33,790 nucleotides of DNA. Source: an uncultured Paracoccaceae bacterium. GTDB lineage: Bacteria; Pseudomonadota; Alphaproteobacteria; Rhodobacterales; Rhodobacteraceae. Location: positions 1 to 33,790 of the forward strand of contig CAMFGW010000028.1 in assembly GCA_945952025.1 (NCBI GenBank), read 5' to 3'. Positions 16,203 to 23,928 of this stretch are shown one piece after another. The translations under genes were made by a program, and so were the position numbers. The notes below the pieces were generated by a model. It was not told the origin of the DNA and ran no database searches. It saw nothing but the letters and a program-made list of their open reading frames with translations. The first letter of the stretch is position 1. Each line of letters starts with the position of its first letter.

Positions 16203-17182
16203 GGTCTGTCCCCCAGGCGTTTTCCGATCCGGGCCTTCGTTTCAGCGTCGCAGAAGGCCGCGTCGAGTGATGTGCGCGCTATAGCGCCGAAAACCTCGTC
16301 GTCCCAGCCGAAAGCATCGGCGAGCCGGTCATATTCGCGCGCCATCGTCGTGTGGAAATAGGGCGGATCGTCGGTCGAGATGGTGACCTTCACCCCCCGC
16401 TCGCGCAGCCTCTCGATCGGATGGGCGCGGAAGGACGGGTAAAGGCCCAGCGCGACGTTCGACCCGGGGCAGCATTCCAGGACGGTCCCCTCTTCGGCGA
16501 TTCGGTCCACCAGCGCCAGATCCTCGATCGCGCGCACGCCATGGCCGATCCGCTCGACCCCCAGATCGCGGATCGCATCGGCGACCGACTGCGGGCCGCC
16601 CCACTCGCCGGCATGGCAAGTGAGCCTCAGCCCCGCCTCGCGCGCGCAGTCAAAGGACCAGCGGAAGTCCTTGGGTGACAAGACTTTTTCGTCCCCGCCC
16701 AGCCCGAAGCCCGTCAGGAACCGCCCCGCCGTTTCCGCCGCGCAGAGCGCCGTCTCGCGCGCCTTTTCCGGGCCGAAATGCCGGATCGGCGTGACGATGC
16801 CGCGCATGGTGATGCCGAAGTCGCGCTCTGCCTGGTCGGCGGCGGCTTCGATGGCCGCCAGATAGTCCCGCCAGGCCGTCAGGTCGCGCCCGCCGCAAAA
16901 GTCGGGCGAGAGAAACGCCTCGGTATAAACCACCCCGCTCGAGGCACTTTCCTCAAGCACCGCGAGCGTCAGGCGCCGGAAATCCTCGGGCGATTGCAGG
17001 GTCGTGCAGGCCGCCTCGTAGACCTTCAGGAAATGCCAGAAATCCCCGGTGTCGTAGCTGCCGTCGGGACGGAAGGCGCCCGACAGGTCAATGCTCTTTT
17101 CCTTGGCCAGCCCCCGGATGAAGGCGGGTGGTGCCGCGCCTTCCAGATGCAGGTGCAGTTCGACCTTCGGCAGTTGGCTCAC
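16199..17182 (-). CDS. add: Adenosine deaminase
   Basis: Zinc-dependent hydrolase deaminating adenosine to inosine. At 327 residues it is of usual length. Metal and active-site motifs: [12 protein letters not shown] (His10 and His12), [14 protein letters not shown] (His and catalytic Glu), [11 protein letters not shown] and [12 protein letters not shown] (metal-binding Asp). It starts with GTG at 17182-17180, overlapping the deoB stop as GTGA, and itself overlaps the upp start. Adenine-specific deaminases of the same fold are an alternative, but the salvage operon context favours the nucleoside enzyme. Confidence 0.93.
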   Translation of the reverse strand: MSQLPKVELHLHLEGAAPPAFIRGLAKEKSIDLSGAFRPDGSYDTGDFWHFLKVYEAACTTLQSPEDFRRLTLAVLEESASSGVVYTEAFLSPDFCGGRDLTAWRDYLAAIEAAADQAERDFGITMRGIVTPIRHFGPEKARETALCAAETAGRFLTGFGLGGDEKVLSPKDFRWSFDCAREAGLRLTCHAGEWGGPQSVADAIRDLGVERIGHGVRAIEDLALVDRIAEEGTVLECCPGSNVALGLYPSFRAHPIERLRERGVKVTISTDDPPYFHTTMAREYDRLADAFGWDDEVFGAIARTSLDAAFCDAETKARIGKRLGDRP

Positions 17183-18390
17183 AGAAAGCTCCTTCCCGGC
17201 CCCTCGGGCGGCAGGCCCAGATGCGCCGCAATGCTTGCGCCCACGTCGGTATAGCCGACCAGCCCGATGGCGCGCGGACCGACGCCCCAGCCCACGACCG
17301 GCACCCTCTCGCGCGTGTGATCGGTGCCGGTCCAGGTCGGGTCGTTGCCATGGTCAGCGGTGAAGATCGCCAGATCGCCGGGGCCTAGGCGCCTGAGGAA
17401 CGCCCCCGCCACCCCATCGAACCATTCGAGCGCGCGGGCATACCCCGCCACGTCGCGCGGATGGCCGAAGAGCGTGTCGAATTCGACGAAGTTCGCAAAT
17501 GTAAAGGAACTTGGCTCGGCACCGGCCGCAAGCGCCTGAAGATGTTCGGAAAGTCCTATATCTCCGCCACCCTTGCGCAATTGACCCACCCCCCGCATCG
17601 AGAAGATGTCGCCGATCTTGCCGATGCCGTAGGTCTTGCGCCCCGCCCCCGCCGCCCGGTCCAGAAGCGTCGGCGCGGGCGGTGCGATGGCATAGTCATG
17701 GCGGTTGCCGGTCCGCTTGAAGTTGCCGGGCCCGCCCACGAAAGGCCGGGCGATGACCCGGCCCACCTTCATTGCATGAAGCGTCGGCGCCATGTCCTGG
17801 CAAAGCTTCAGAAGCCGGTCGAGCCCGAAGGCCTCTTCATGCGCCGCAATCTGGAAGACGCTGTCGGCCGAGGTGTAGCAGATCGGCCAGCCGGTCCGCA
17901 GGTGCTCGGCGCAATGTGCCTCGATGATCGGCACGCCCGAGGCATGGACATTGCCAAGCGTGCCCGCGGTCCCCGCCTTGGCCGCAACCTCGGCCATCAG
18001 CCAGTCGGGGAAGGCGGGATCGGTGTCTGGGAAATAGTGCCAGTCCCAGGGCACCGGCACGCCCGCAAGCTCCCAGTGGCCAGAGGGCGTGTCCTTGCCC
18101 TTCGACACCTCGGAGGCCGCGCCCCAAAGCCCGGCCGGCGTCGCCTCGAACCCCGGCATCGGGGCGCCAGAGGCTAGCCGGACCGCAGCGCCGAGCCCGA
18201 GCCCATCCAGAACCGGCATCTTCAGGGGACCGGACCGCCCGACATCCGCCCGGCCGGCGGCACAGGCCTCGGCGATATGGCCAAGCGTGTTCGCGCCCGT
18301 GTCGGGGCGCTGGCCGTTGAAGAAGCGGTCGGCATCGGGCGCGCCGCCCGCACCGACGGAATCCATGACGATCAGGAAGGCCCGCGCCAT
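17179..18390 (-). CDS. deoB: Phosphopentomutase
   Basis: Interconverts (deoxy)ribose 1-phosphate and 5-phosphate, linking nucleoside phosphorolysis to central metabolism. The 403-residue protein belongs to the alkaline-phosphatase superfamily. N-terminal FLIVMDSVGAGGAPDADRF supplies the first metal Asp, PDTGANTLGHI the phospho-acceptor Thr, and C-terminal IFTADHGNDPTWTGTDHTRE the second metal cluster (Asp-His and distal His). It overlaps deoA by one base (18390) and add by four. Confidence 0.97.
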   Translation of the reverse strand: MARAFLIVMDSVGAGGAPDADRFFNGQRPDTGANTLGHIAEACAAGRADVGRSGPLKMPVLDGLGLGAAVRLASGAPMPGFEATPAGLWGAASEVSKGKDTPSGHWELAGVPVPWDWHYFPDTDPAFPDWLMAEVAAKAGTAGTLGNVHASGVPIIEAHCAEHLRTGWPICYTSADSVFQIAAHEEAFGLDRLLKLCQDMAPTLHAMKVGRVIARPFVGGPGNFKRTGNRHDYAIAPPAPTLLDRAAGAGRKTYGIGKIGDIFSMRGVGQLRKGGGDIGLSEHLQALAAGAEPSSFTFANFVEFDTLFGHPRDVAGYARALEWFDGVAGAFLRRLGPGDLAIFTADHGNDPTWTGTDHTRERVPVVGWGVGPRAIGLVGYTDVGASIAAHLGLPPEGPGRSFL

Positions 18391-19709
18391 CAGCCGATCC
18401 TTTCGAGGATGAGGGGCACGGGTTCCGGCGCCCGCCCGCTGAATGTGTAGGCCGCCCGGACTTCGGCGGCCGCGCGCTGGGCCTCCGCTTCGCTTGCGGC
18501 ATGGACAAGCGCGAACGGCCCGCCCGGCGCGACCCCCTGGCCCAGCGCCGCTAGGCCCGACAGGCCGACGGACGGGTCGATCCGGTCGCCGCCCCGAAGC
18601 CGCCCGCCCCCCAGATGGACGACCGCCTGACCGAGCGCGGTGCCGTCGATCACGCGGACATATCCCGCCTCCGGCGCCGTGACGGCCAGGACCACCGGCG
18701 CGCGGGGCAGATGGTCGCCGTAGCGCTCGACGAAATCCGCGGGGCCCCCCTGCGCCGCGACCATCCGGCCAAAGACCTCTGCCGCCCGGCCATCGGCGAG
18801 GGTCGCCGCGATCCGCGCCTCGCCATCGGCGGCATCGGCCGCGAGCCCCGCCCGCGCCAGCGCCTCGCCGCCAAGGGCCACGCTCGCCTGCCAGAGCCGC
18901 GACCTGGCCCCCGACCCCGACCCCGCCAGCACATCCATCACCTCGAAAACCTCAAGCGCATTGCCGGCGGCCGGCGCGAGCGGCTGGTTCATGTCGGTCA
19001 CCAGCGCCGTCGTCCGGCACCCCGCGCCGTTCGCCGTCTGGACCAGCGCCTCGGCCAGCGCCCGCGCCTCCGTCCCGGTCTTCATGAAGGCGCCAGAGCC
19101 CGCCTTTACATCCAGAACCAGCACCTGAAGCCCCGCCGCGAGCTTCTTCGACAGGATCGAGGCGGTGATAAGGTCGATCGACTCGACCGTCCCGGTCACG
19201 TCGCGCACCGCGTAAAGCCGCCGGTCGGCCGGGGCCACGTCGCCGCTTGCGCTGACGATCGCGCAGCCCACGGACCGCGTGATCCGCCGCAAGTCCTCGA
19301 CCGACTGGTCGACGCGAAAACCGGGGATCGCCTCCAGCTTGTCCAGCGTGCCGCCGGTGTGGCCAAGCCCGCGCCCCGAAATCATCGGCACGAAGGCCCC
19401 ACAAGCCGCCAGCGCCGGCGCCAGAAGAAGCGAGGTCGCATCCCCGATCCCGCCGGTCGAATGCTTGTCGACGACCGGCCCCGGCATGTCCCAGACCAGC
19501 ACCTGCCCGGAATCGCGCATCGCCCGCGTCAGGCCGACCCGGTCCCCGGCCGACAGCCGCTTCAGAAGAACCGCCATGGCGAAAGCCCCGGCCTGCGCAT
19601 CCGTCACCGTGCCTGACGCGAGCCCATCCGCGAACCAGCGCGCGGCGGGCTCGGGCAGGCCCTTGCCGTCGCGCAGGTCGGCGATGATCTGGCGCGCGTC
19701 GAACCCCAT
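18390..19709 (-). CDS. deoA: Thymidine phosphorylase
   Basis: Phosphorolyses thymidine (and deoxyuridine) to base plus deoxyribose 1-phosphate, the substrate of the next gene's product. The 439 residues nearly equal the E. coli enzyme. Motifs: KHSTGGIGDATSLLLAP (phosphate-binding, about 82-98), MISGRGLGHTGGTLDKLEAIPG (about 109-130) and DVKAGSGAFMKT. It is coupled by one-base overlaps to cdd upstream (19709) and deoB downstream (18390). A general pyrimidine-nucleoside phosphorylase is the alternative; length and motif wording fit DeoA. Confidence 0.96.
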   Translation of the reverse strand: MGFDARQIIADLRDGKGLPEPAARWFADGLASGTVTDAQAGAFAMAVLLKRLSAGDRVGLTRAMRDSGQVLVWDMPGPVVDKHSTGGIGDATSLLLAPALAACGAFVPMISGRGLGHTGGTLDKLEAIPGFRVDQSVEDLRRITRSVGCAIVSASGDVAPADRRLYAVRDVTGTVESIDLITASILSKKLAAGLQVLVLDVKAGSGAFMKTGTEARALAEALVQTANGAGCRTTALVTDMNQPLAPAAGNALEVFEVMDVLAGSGSGARSRLWQASVALGGEALARAGLAADAADGEARIAATLADGRAAEVFGRMVAAQGGPADFVERYGDHLPRAPVVLAVTAPEAGYVRVIDGTALGQAVVHLGGGRLRGGDRIDPSVGLSGLAALGQGVAPGGPFALVHAASEAEAQRAAAEVRAAYTFSGRAPEPVPLILERIG

Positions 19710-20104
19710 CAGGTCCGGTCCATGTGCGCCGCGCTGAAGCTGCCGGGCAGAAGCGCGCCGATGGTGGTTTCAAGCCGCGCGCCGTCGGTGGTGGCGAGCG
19801 TCACCGGCACCTCGGCCAGCCCGAATTCGGCCAGCTTCTGGCGGCAGCCGCCGCAGGGCGGGACGGGCGAGGGGCTGTCGGCGATGACGGCGACTGCGGT
19901 CAGGCGCGTCTCGCCCGCCGCGACCATGGCGGCGATGGCGCCCGCCTCGGCGCAGGTGCCCTCGGGGTAGGCGACGTTCTCGACGTTGCAGCCCTGATAG
20001 ACGGCGCCTGACGCCCCGCGCACGGCGGCGCCGACCTTGAAGCGGGAATAGGGCGCGTAGGCCTTTTCGCGGACGGCCGCCGCGGCCCCTACCAGATCTT
20101 CCAT
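19709..20104 (-). CDS. cdd: Cytidine deaminase
   Basis: Zinc enzyme converting cytidine and deoxycytidine to uridine and deoxyuridine. The 131-residue homotetrameric-type protein has YSRFKVGAAV, the zinc/catalytic NVENVAYPEGTCAEAGAI (Cys plus Glu) and PPCGGCRQKLAEF (the two further zinc Cys). I chose the ATG at 20104, preceded on its strand by GGGAGGGG; an in-frame extension of 18 codons upstream is unlike the family. First gene of the cdd-deoA-deoB-add-upp operon. Confidence 0.96.
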   Translation of the reverse strand: MEDLVGAAAAVREKAYAPYSRFKVGAAVRGASGAVYQGCNVENVAYPEGTCAEAGAIAAMVAAGETRLTAVAVIADSPSPVPPCGGCRQKLAEFGLAEVPVTLATTDGARLETTIGALLPGSFSAAHMDRT

Positions 20105-20136
20105 CCACCCCTCCCTGACCTTTCGGTCAAGGATGG
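20101..20136 (-). promoter_or_regulatory. Leader hairpin over the cdd start codon
   Basis: On the leftward strand the cdd leader reads CCATCC (20136-20131), then TGACC-GAAA-GGTCA (20129-20116), then the GGGAGGGG ribosome-binding region, then GGATGG (20106-20101), which contains the start ATG. The inner stem has a GNRA-type GAAA loop; the outer CCATCC can pair with the start-codon segment, leaving the ribosome-binding site bulged. The same palindrome could instead be a DNA operator. The pairing is seen; control of translation is inferred. Confidence 0.4.
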
Positions 20137-20169
20137 CCGATCCGGCGCGGGGCGGCAAGCGGCCCCGGT

Positions 20170-21273
20170 TCAGGCGAGCGTCGTCGTGAACCGGCCCGGC
20201 AGCGACACTTCCAGAAGCTCGAAATCCTCGGTCGGCTCATCCCAGGTGGTCACGAACCCCGGCGGGATCACGAAGGCATCGCCACGCACCAGCCGGTAGG
20301 GCTCCTTCCCCTCGCCCCTGAGCGTCATCTGGCCGCCCATCACGAAGCCCAGCAGAATGTCGGCGTCGTGCCGCGCCGGGGCTGGCTTGCCCTCGCCCCG
20401 CCGCACGACCTGCACCCCGGCGACGTTCTTCGTGTTCGCGGCGATGGTCGTGTCGCGCGCCTGATACCCCGGCAGGCGGAAGGGCGCCCAGGCCGCGCCC
20501 TTCGCAAGGTTGTGCACGAACCGCTGCCCGTCCCACTCGCGGTCGGGCCGCTCGACCGGGGTCGGCAAGGTCATGTCATGGTCGATCTCGGTCACATGCT
20601 CGGCCGGCACGCCGATCTCGATCACCTCGATCCCCTGGCCCGCCTCCATCACCCGGTGGCGGATCTGCGGCGGCTGGATGAAGCAGTCGCCGGCGGTCAG
20701 GCGCCGCATCCCGCCCTGGTCCTCATACAACACGTCGACCCAGCCGCTGATGCAGAAGATCAGCTGGAAGCCGACCTTGTGGAAGTGGACCATGTCCGGG
20801 ATCTTGCCGTCCGGCACGCGGATGTGGCTGGCGATGATCGCGCCGCCAAGGCGCGAGGGCACGAGGTCGCGGTAGGACATGCCGGCGCGCCCGATGACCC
20901 AGGGCGCCTGATCGGCCAGACGCCGCACGACGAAGGCATGTTGCGTGGGCGGCAGGACCAGGGGCGGGTTCAGCTCGTCGATGGCCACCCGCGTGCCGCC
21001 GGGCGAGGTGAGCGCCCTTTGCCCCTCCGCCACCGCGTCCGGCGCATCGGTCAGGATGCGCAAGGATCCCGGCGCGGCCTTATGGCCCTGGTCGAGCCGG
21101 ACGCGCAGCCCGTGGCCCGAAAAGACCGCGATCGCCGGATTGTCGGCCGGATAGATCATGTCGAGCCGCATCTTCAGCGCCTTGGTGAAGAAGGGCAGAT
21201 CGGCGCGCAGGTCCGTCGTCGGCAACAGGACCTCGGCGCGGGTCTCGGCGGGGGCGGTCTGATCCTTCGGCAT
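20170..21273 (-). CDS. VOC-like plus bicupin protein
   Basis: A 367-residue protein of three parts. Residues about 12-100 resemble a vicinal-oxygen-chelate (glyoxalase-like) half-module: AEVLLPTTDLRADLPFFTKAL, then GHGLRVRLDQG. Residues about 140-225 form a cupin with His163, His165 and Gln170 in MVHFHKVGFQLIFCISG and His206 in PPQIRHRV. A second cupin follows at about 285-360 with a reduced ligand set (one clear His in PARHDADIL, none at the motif-2 position). GAGG precedes the ATG at 21273. It stands alone between the salvage operon (65-bp gap) and the divergent maeB. A dioxygenase or small-molecule sensor is possible; function not assignable. Confidence 0.75.
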   Translation of the reverse strand: MPKDQTAPAETRAEVLLPTTDLRADLPFFTKALKMRLDMIYPADNPAIAVFSGHGLRVRLDQGHKAAPGSLRILTDAPDAVAEGQRALTSPGGTRVAIDELNPPLVLPPTQHAFVVRRLADQAPWVIGRAGMSYRDLVPSRLGGAIIASHIRVPDGKIPDMVHFHKVGFQLIFCISGWVDVLYEDQGGMRRLTAGDCFIQPPQIRHRVMEAGQGIEVIEIGVPAEHVTEIDHDMTLPTPVERPDREWDGQRFVHNLAKGAAWAPFRLPGYQARDTTIAANTKNVAGVQVVRRGEGKPAPARHDADILLGFVMGGQMTLRGEGKEPYRLVRGDAFVIPPGFVTTWDEPTEDFELLEVSLPGRFTTTLA

Positions 21274-21452
21274 ATCAACCTCATACGAAAAAGGCGCCGG
21301 GGACCCAGTGTCCGACCGGCGCGAAGTGACGGGCCGAGTGTCCGCCCCATCCGCGCCCCTGCCAAGGACTTTATTGTATGGACTTTGTGCCGGGCGTGCT
21401 AGCTTGGCACAGAAAGCGATGGTTTAACCCTAAACAATCACCGGGAGTCGCC

Positions 21453-23756
21453 ATGCAGGACCGCCGTTCCGACGCATCGAACGAGGCTACCCGCGAAGTC
21501 ACCCGACAGGCCGCGCTCGATTATCACGAGTTCCCGAAGCCCGGAAAGCTCGAGGTCCGCGCCACGAAACCGCTGGCGAACGGCCGCGACCTGTCGCGCG
21601 CCTATTCGCCCGGCGTGGCCGAAGCCTGCCTCGAGATCCGCGCCGACCCCGCGACCGCCAGCCGCTACACGACCCGCGGCAACCTGGTGGGCGTCGTCAC
21701 CAACGGCACAGCGGTCCTGGGGCTGGGCCATATCGGCCCCCTGGCCGCGAAGCCGGTGATGGAGGGCAAGGCGGTCCTCTTCAAGAAGTTCGCCAACATC
21801 GACTGTTTCGACATCGAGATCAACGAGCTGGACCCCGAGCGTCTCGCCGACCTGGTCTGCGCGCTGGAACCGACCTTCGGCGCCATCAACCTGGAAGATA
21901 TCAAGGCGCCCGACTGCTTCATCGTCGAACGCATCTGCCGCGAGCGCATGAACATCCCGGTCTTTCACGACGACCAGCACGGCACCGCGATCGTGGTCGG
22001 CGCCGCCGCGACCAACGCGCTGTTCGTCGCCAAGAAGCGGTTCGACGACATCAAGGTCGTCTCGACCGGCGGCGGTGCGGCCGGGATCGCCTGCCTGAAC
22101 ATGCTGTTGAAACTGGGGGTCAGGCGCGAAAACGTCTGGCTCTGCGACCTTGAGGGGCTGGTCTACAACGGCCGGACCGAACAGATGACGGCCGAAAAGG
22201 CGGCCTATGCGCAGGGTTCGGAACCCGCGCGGCTTCAGGATGTGATCGGGGGCGCCGACCTTTTCCTGGGCCTGTCAGGCCCCGGCGTCCTGACGCCCGA
22301 AATGGTGGCGATGATGGCGCCGCGCCCCATCGTGTTCGCGCTGGCAAACCCCACGCCCGAGATCCTGCCCGACGAGGTCCGTGCCGTGGCGCCCGACGCC
22401 ATCATCGCGACGGGCCGCAGCGATTATCCCAACCAGGTCAACAATGTCCTGTGCTTCCCCTTCATCTTCCGGGGCGCGCTCGACGTCGGCGCGACGCGCA
22501 TCAACGACGCGATGGAGATCGCCTGCATCGAAGGCATCGCCGCCCTCGCCCGCGCCACGACCAGCGCCGAGGCCGCCGCCGCCTACCGGGGCGAGCGGCT
22601 CTCGTTCGGGCCGGACTACCTGATCCCCAAGCCCTTCGACCCCCGCCTTATCGGCGTCGTCGCGACCGCCGTCGCCCAGGCCGCCATGGAAACCGGCGTC
22701 GCGACCCGGCCCATAGCCGACCTGGCCGCCTACCGCCAGCAACTCGACGGATCAGTCTACCGCTCGGCCCTTCTCATGCGCCCGGTCTTCGAGGCCGCGC
22801 GCTCGAACACCCGCCGCATCATCTTCGCCGAGGGCGAGGACGAGCGCGTCCTGCGCTGCGCCAACGCCATGCTCGAGGACATGACCGACATGCCGATCCT
22901 GATCGGCCGGCCCGAGGTCATCGAGCGGCGCTGCGAACGCGCGGGCCTGCCGATCCGCCCTGGCCGCGACTTCGAAGTGGTGAACCCCGAAAACGACCCC
23001 CGATACCGCGACTACTGGCAGACCTACCACGCGCTCATGGCCCGGCGGGGCGTCACCCCCGACATCGCCCGCGCGGTGATGCGCACCAACACGACCGCCA
23101 TCGCCGCCGTCGCCGTCCACCGGGGCGAGGCCGACAGCCTGATCTGCGGCTCGTTCGGCAACTACCCGTGGCACCTGAACTACGTCTCGCAAATCCTTGC
23201 GCGGGATGGCTATTCGCCGCAGGGCGCGCTCAGCCTGATGATCCAGGAGGACGGTCCCCTCTTTATCGCCGACACGCATGTCAACGCGGTTCCGACGCCT
23301 GAACAGATCGCCACCGCGATCATCGGCGCCGCCCGCCATGCCCGCCGCTTCGGCGTGACGCCGCGCGTGGCGCTCTGCTCGCATTCGAACTTCGGCAACC
23401 TCGACAGCGACTCGGGCCGCCGTATGCGCGCCGCGCGCGAGATCCTGGAAAGCCGCAACGTCGATTTCGCCTTCGAGGGCGAAATGTCGATCGACGCCGC
23501 CCTTGACCCCGAACTGCGCGCCCGCATCTTCCCCGAGGCCCACTTCACCGAGGTCGCGAACATCCTGGTCTTTGCCTATACCGACGCGGCCAGCGCCGCC
23601 CGCAACATCCTGAAGATGCGCGCGGGCGGGCTCGAGGTCGGGCCGATCCTGATGGGCATGGGCAACCGCGCCCATATCTGCACCCCCTCGGTCACGGCGC
23701 GCGGGCTTTTGAACATGACCGCCATCGCCGGAACGCCCGTCACGCTTTACAGCTAG
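21453..23756 (+). CDS. maeB: NADP-type malic enzyme with C-terminal phosphotransacetylase domain
   Basis: Decarboxylates malate to pyruvate with NAD(P)H formation. The 767 residues are the MaeB length. The N-terminal malic-enzyme part has [15 protein letters not shown] (catalytic Tyr51), the Lys-bearing [20 protein letters not shown], metal-binding [12 protein letters not shown] and the nucleotide fold [18 protein letters not shown]. From about residue 435 a phosphotransacetylase-like domain follows ([17 protein letters not shown], later [15 protein letters not shown]); in MaeB proteins it is thought to be regulatory, sensing acetyl-CoA. Start at 21453 is set by GGGAG five bases upstream. It is followed at once by a large hairpin and then prpE, a pairing that suits growth on acetate or propionate. 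Confidence 0.96.
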   Translation: MQDRRSDASNEATREVTRQAALDYHEFPKPGKLEVRATKPLANGRDLSRAYSPGVAEACLEIRADPATASRYTTRGNLVGVVTNGTAVLGLGHIGPLAAKPVMEGKAVLFKKFANIDCFDIEINELDPERLADLVCALEPTFGAINLEDIKAPDCFIVERICRERMNIPVFHDDQHGTAIVVGAAATNALFVAKKRFDDIKVVSTGGGAAGIACLNMLLKLGVRRENVWLCDLEGLVYNGRTEQMTAEKAAYAQGSEPARLQDVIGGADLFLGLSGPGVLTPEMVAMMAPRPIVFALANPTPEILPDEVRAVAPDAIIATGRSDYPNQVNNVLCFPFIFRGALDVGATRINDAMEIACIEGIAALARATTSAEAAAAYRGERLSFGPDYLIPKPFDPRLIGVVATAVAQAAMETGVATRPIADLAAYRQQLDGSVYRSALLMRPVFEAARSNTRRIIFAEGEDERVLRCANAMLEDMTDMPILIGRPEVIERRCERAGLPIRPGRDFEVVNPENDPRYRDYWQTYHALMARRGVTPDIARAVMRTNTTAIAAVAVHRGEADSLICGSFGNYPWHLNYVSQILARDGYSPQGALSLMIQEDGPLFIADTHVNAVPTPEQIATAIIGAARHARRFGVTPRVALCSHSNFGNLDSDSGRRMRAAREILESRNVDFAFEGEMSIDAALDPELRARIFPEAHFTEVANILVFAYTDAASAARNILKMRAGGLEVGPILMGMGNRAHICTPSVTARGLLNMTAIAGTPVTLYS

Positions 23757-23811
23757 TTTGCAAAGCCTGCGGCCCAGTGGCGCCCCGGCGCCCAGGCCTG
23801 GGCTTTGCAAA
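23757..23811 (+). terminator. Large hairpin directly after maeB
   Basis: TTTGCAAAGCC (23757-23767) and GGCTTTGCAAA (23801-23811) form a perfect 11-bp inverted repeat starting right after the maeB stop codon. The GC-rich interior (for example GGCGCC-rich bases near 23780-23792) can pair further. There is no T-run after it. It can act as a terminator hairpin while its tips double as regulator sites for prpE. Confidence 0.5.
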
Positions 23812-23833
23812 TGCCGTCCCGAAATTCTGCAAA
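23757..23833. promoter_or_regulatory. TTTGCAAA palindromes upstream of prpE (ScfR/PccR-type sites)
   Basis: TTTGCAAA occurs at 23757-23764 and 23804-23811, with a one-mismatch copy (TCTGCAAA) at 23826-23833. The last two centres are 22 bp apart, about two helical turns. The TTTGCAAA octamer matches the site I recall for the short-chain fatty acyl-CoA regulator PccR of Rhodobacter sphaeroides (two copies separated by four bases) and the core of the actinobacterial RamB site. The spacing here differs. With prpE downstream, control by a propionyl-CoA-sensing ScfR regulator is a strong inference; that regulator is not in the window. Confidence 0.65.
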
Positions 23834-23928
23834 AATCACCGCGAACCGCGCTTCCCGTGACCGCTAACCCATTGGACGCGCGGGCAGACCTGCCGTAACT
23901 TGCCGCGCGAAACCAGGGAAGGTTCGAC

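Noticed and set aside
21386-21411. TGTGCC-N14-GGCACA inverted repeat upstream of maeB
   Set aside because: Six-bp arms with a wide spacer are not rare at this GC content, and there is no second copy or known match; noted but not called.
21405-21421. TGGCAC upstream of maeB as a sigma-54 promoter
   Set aside because: The -12 TTGC element is missing at the right distance (AGAAAGCG follows), so only half of the signature is present.
21422-21435. GTTTA-ACCC-TAAAC inverted repeat near the maeB start
   Set aside because: Only five-bp arms and no supporting context; could be chance.
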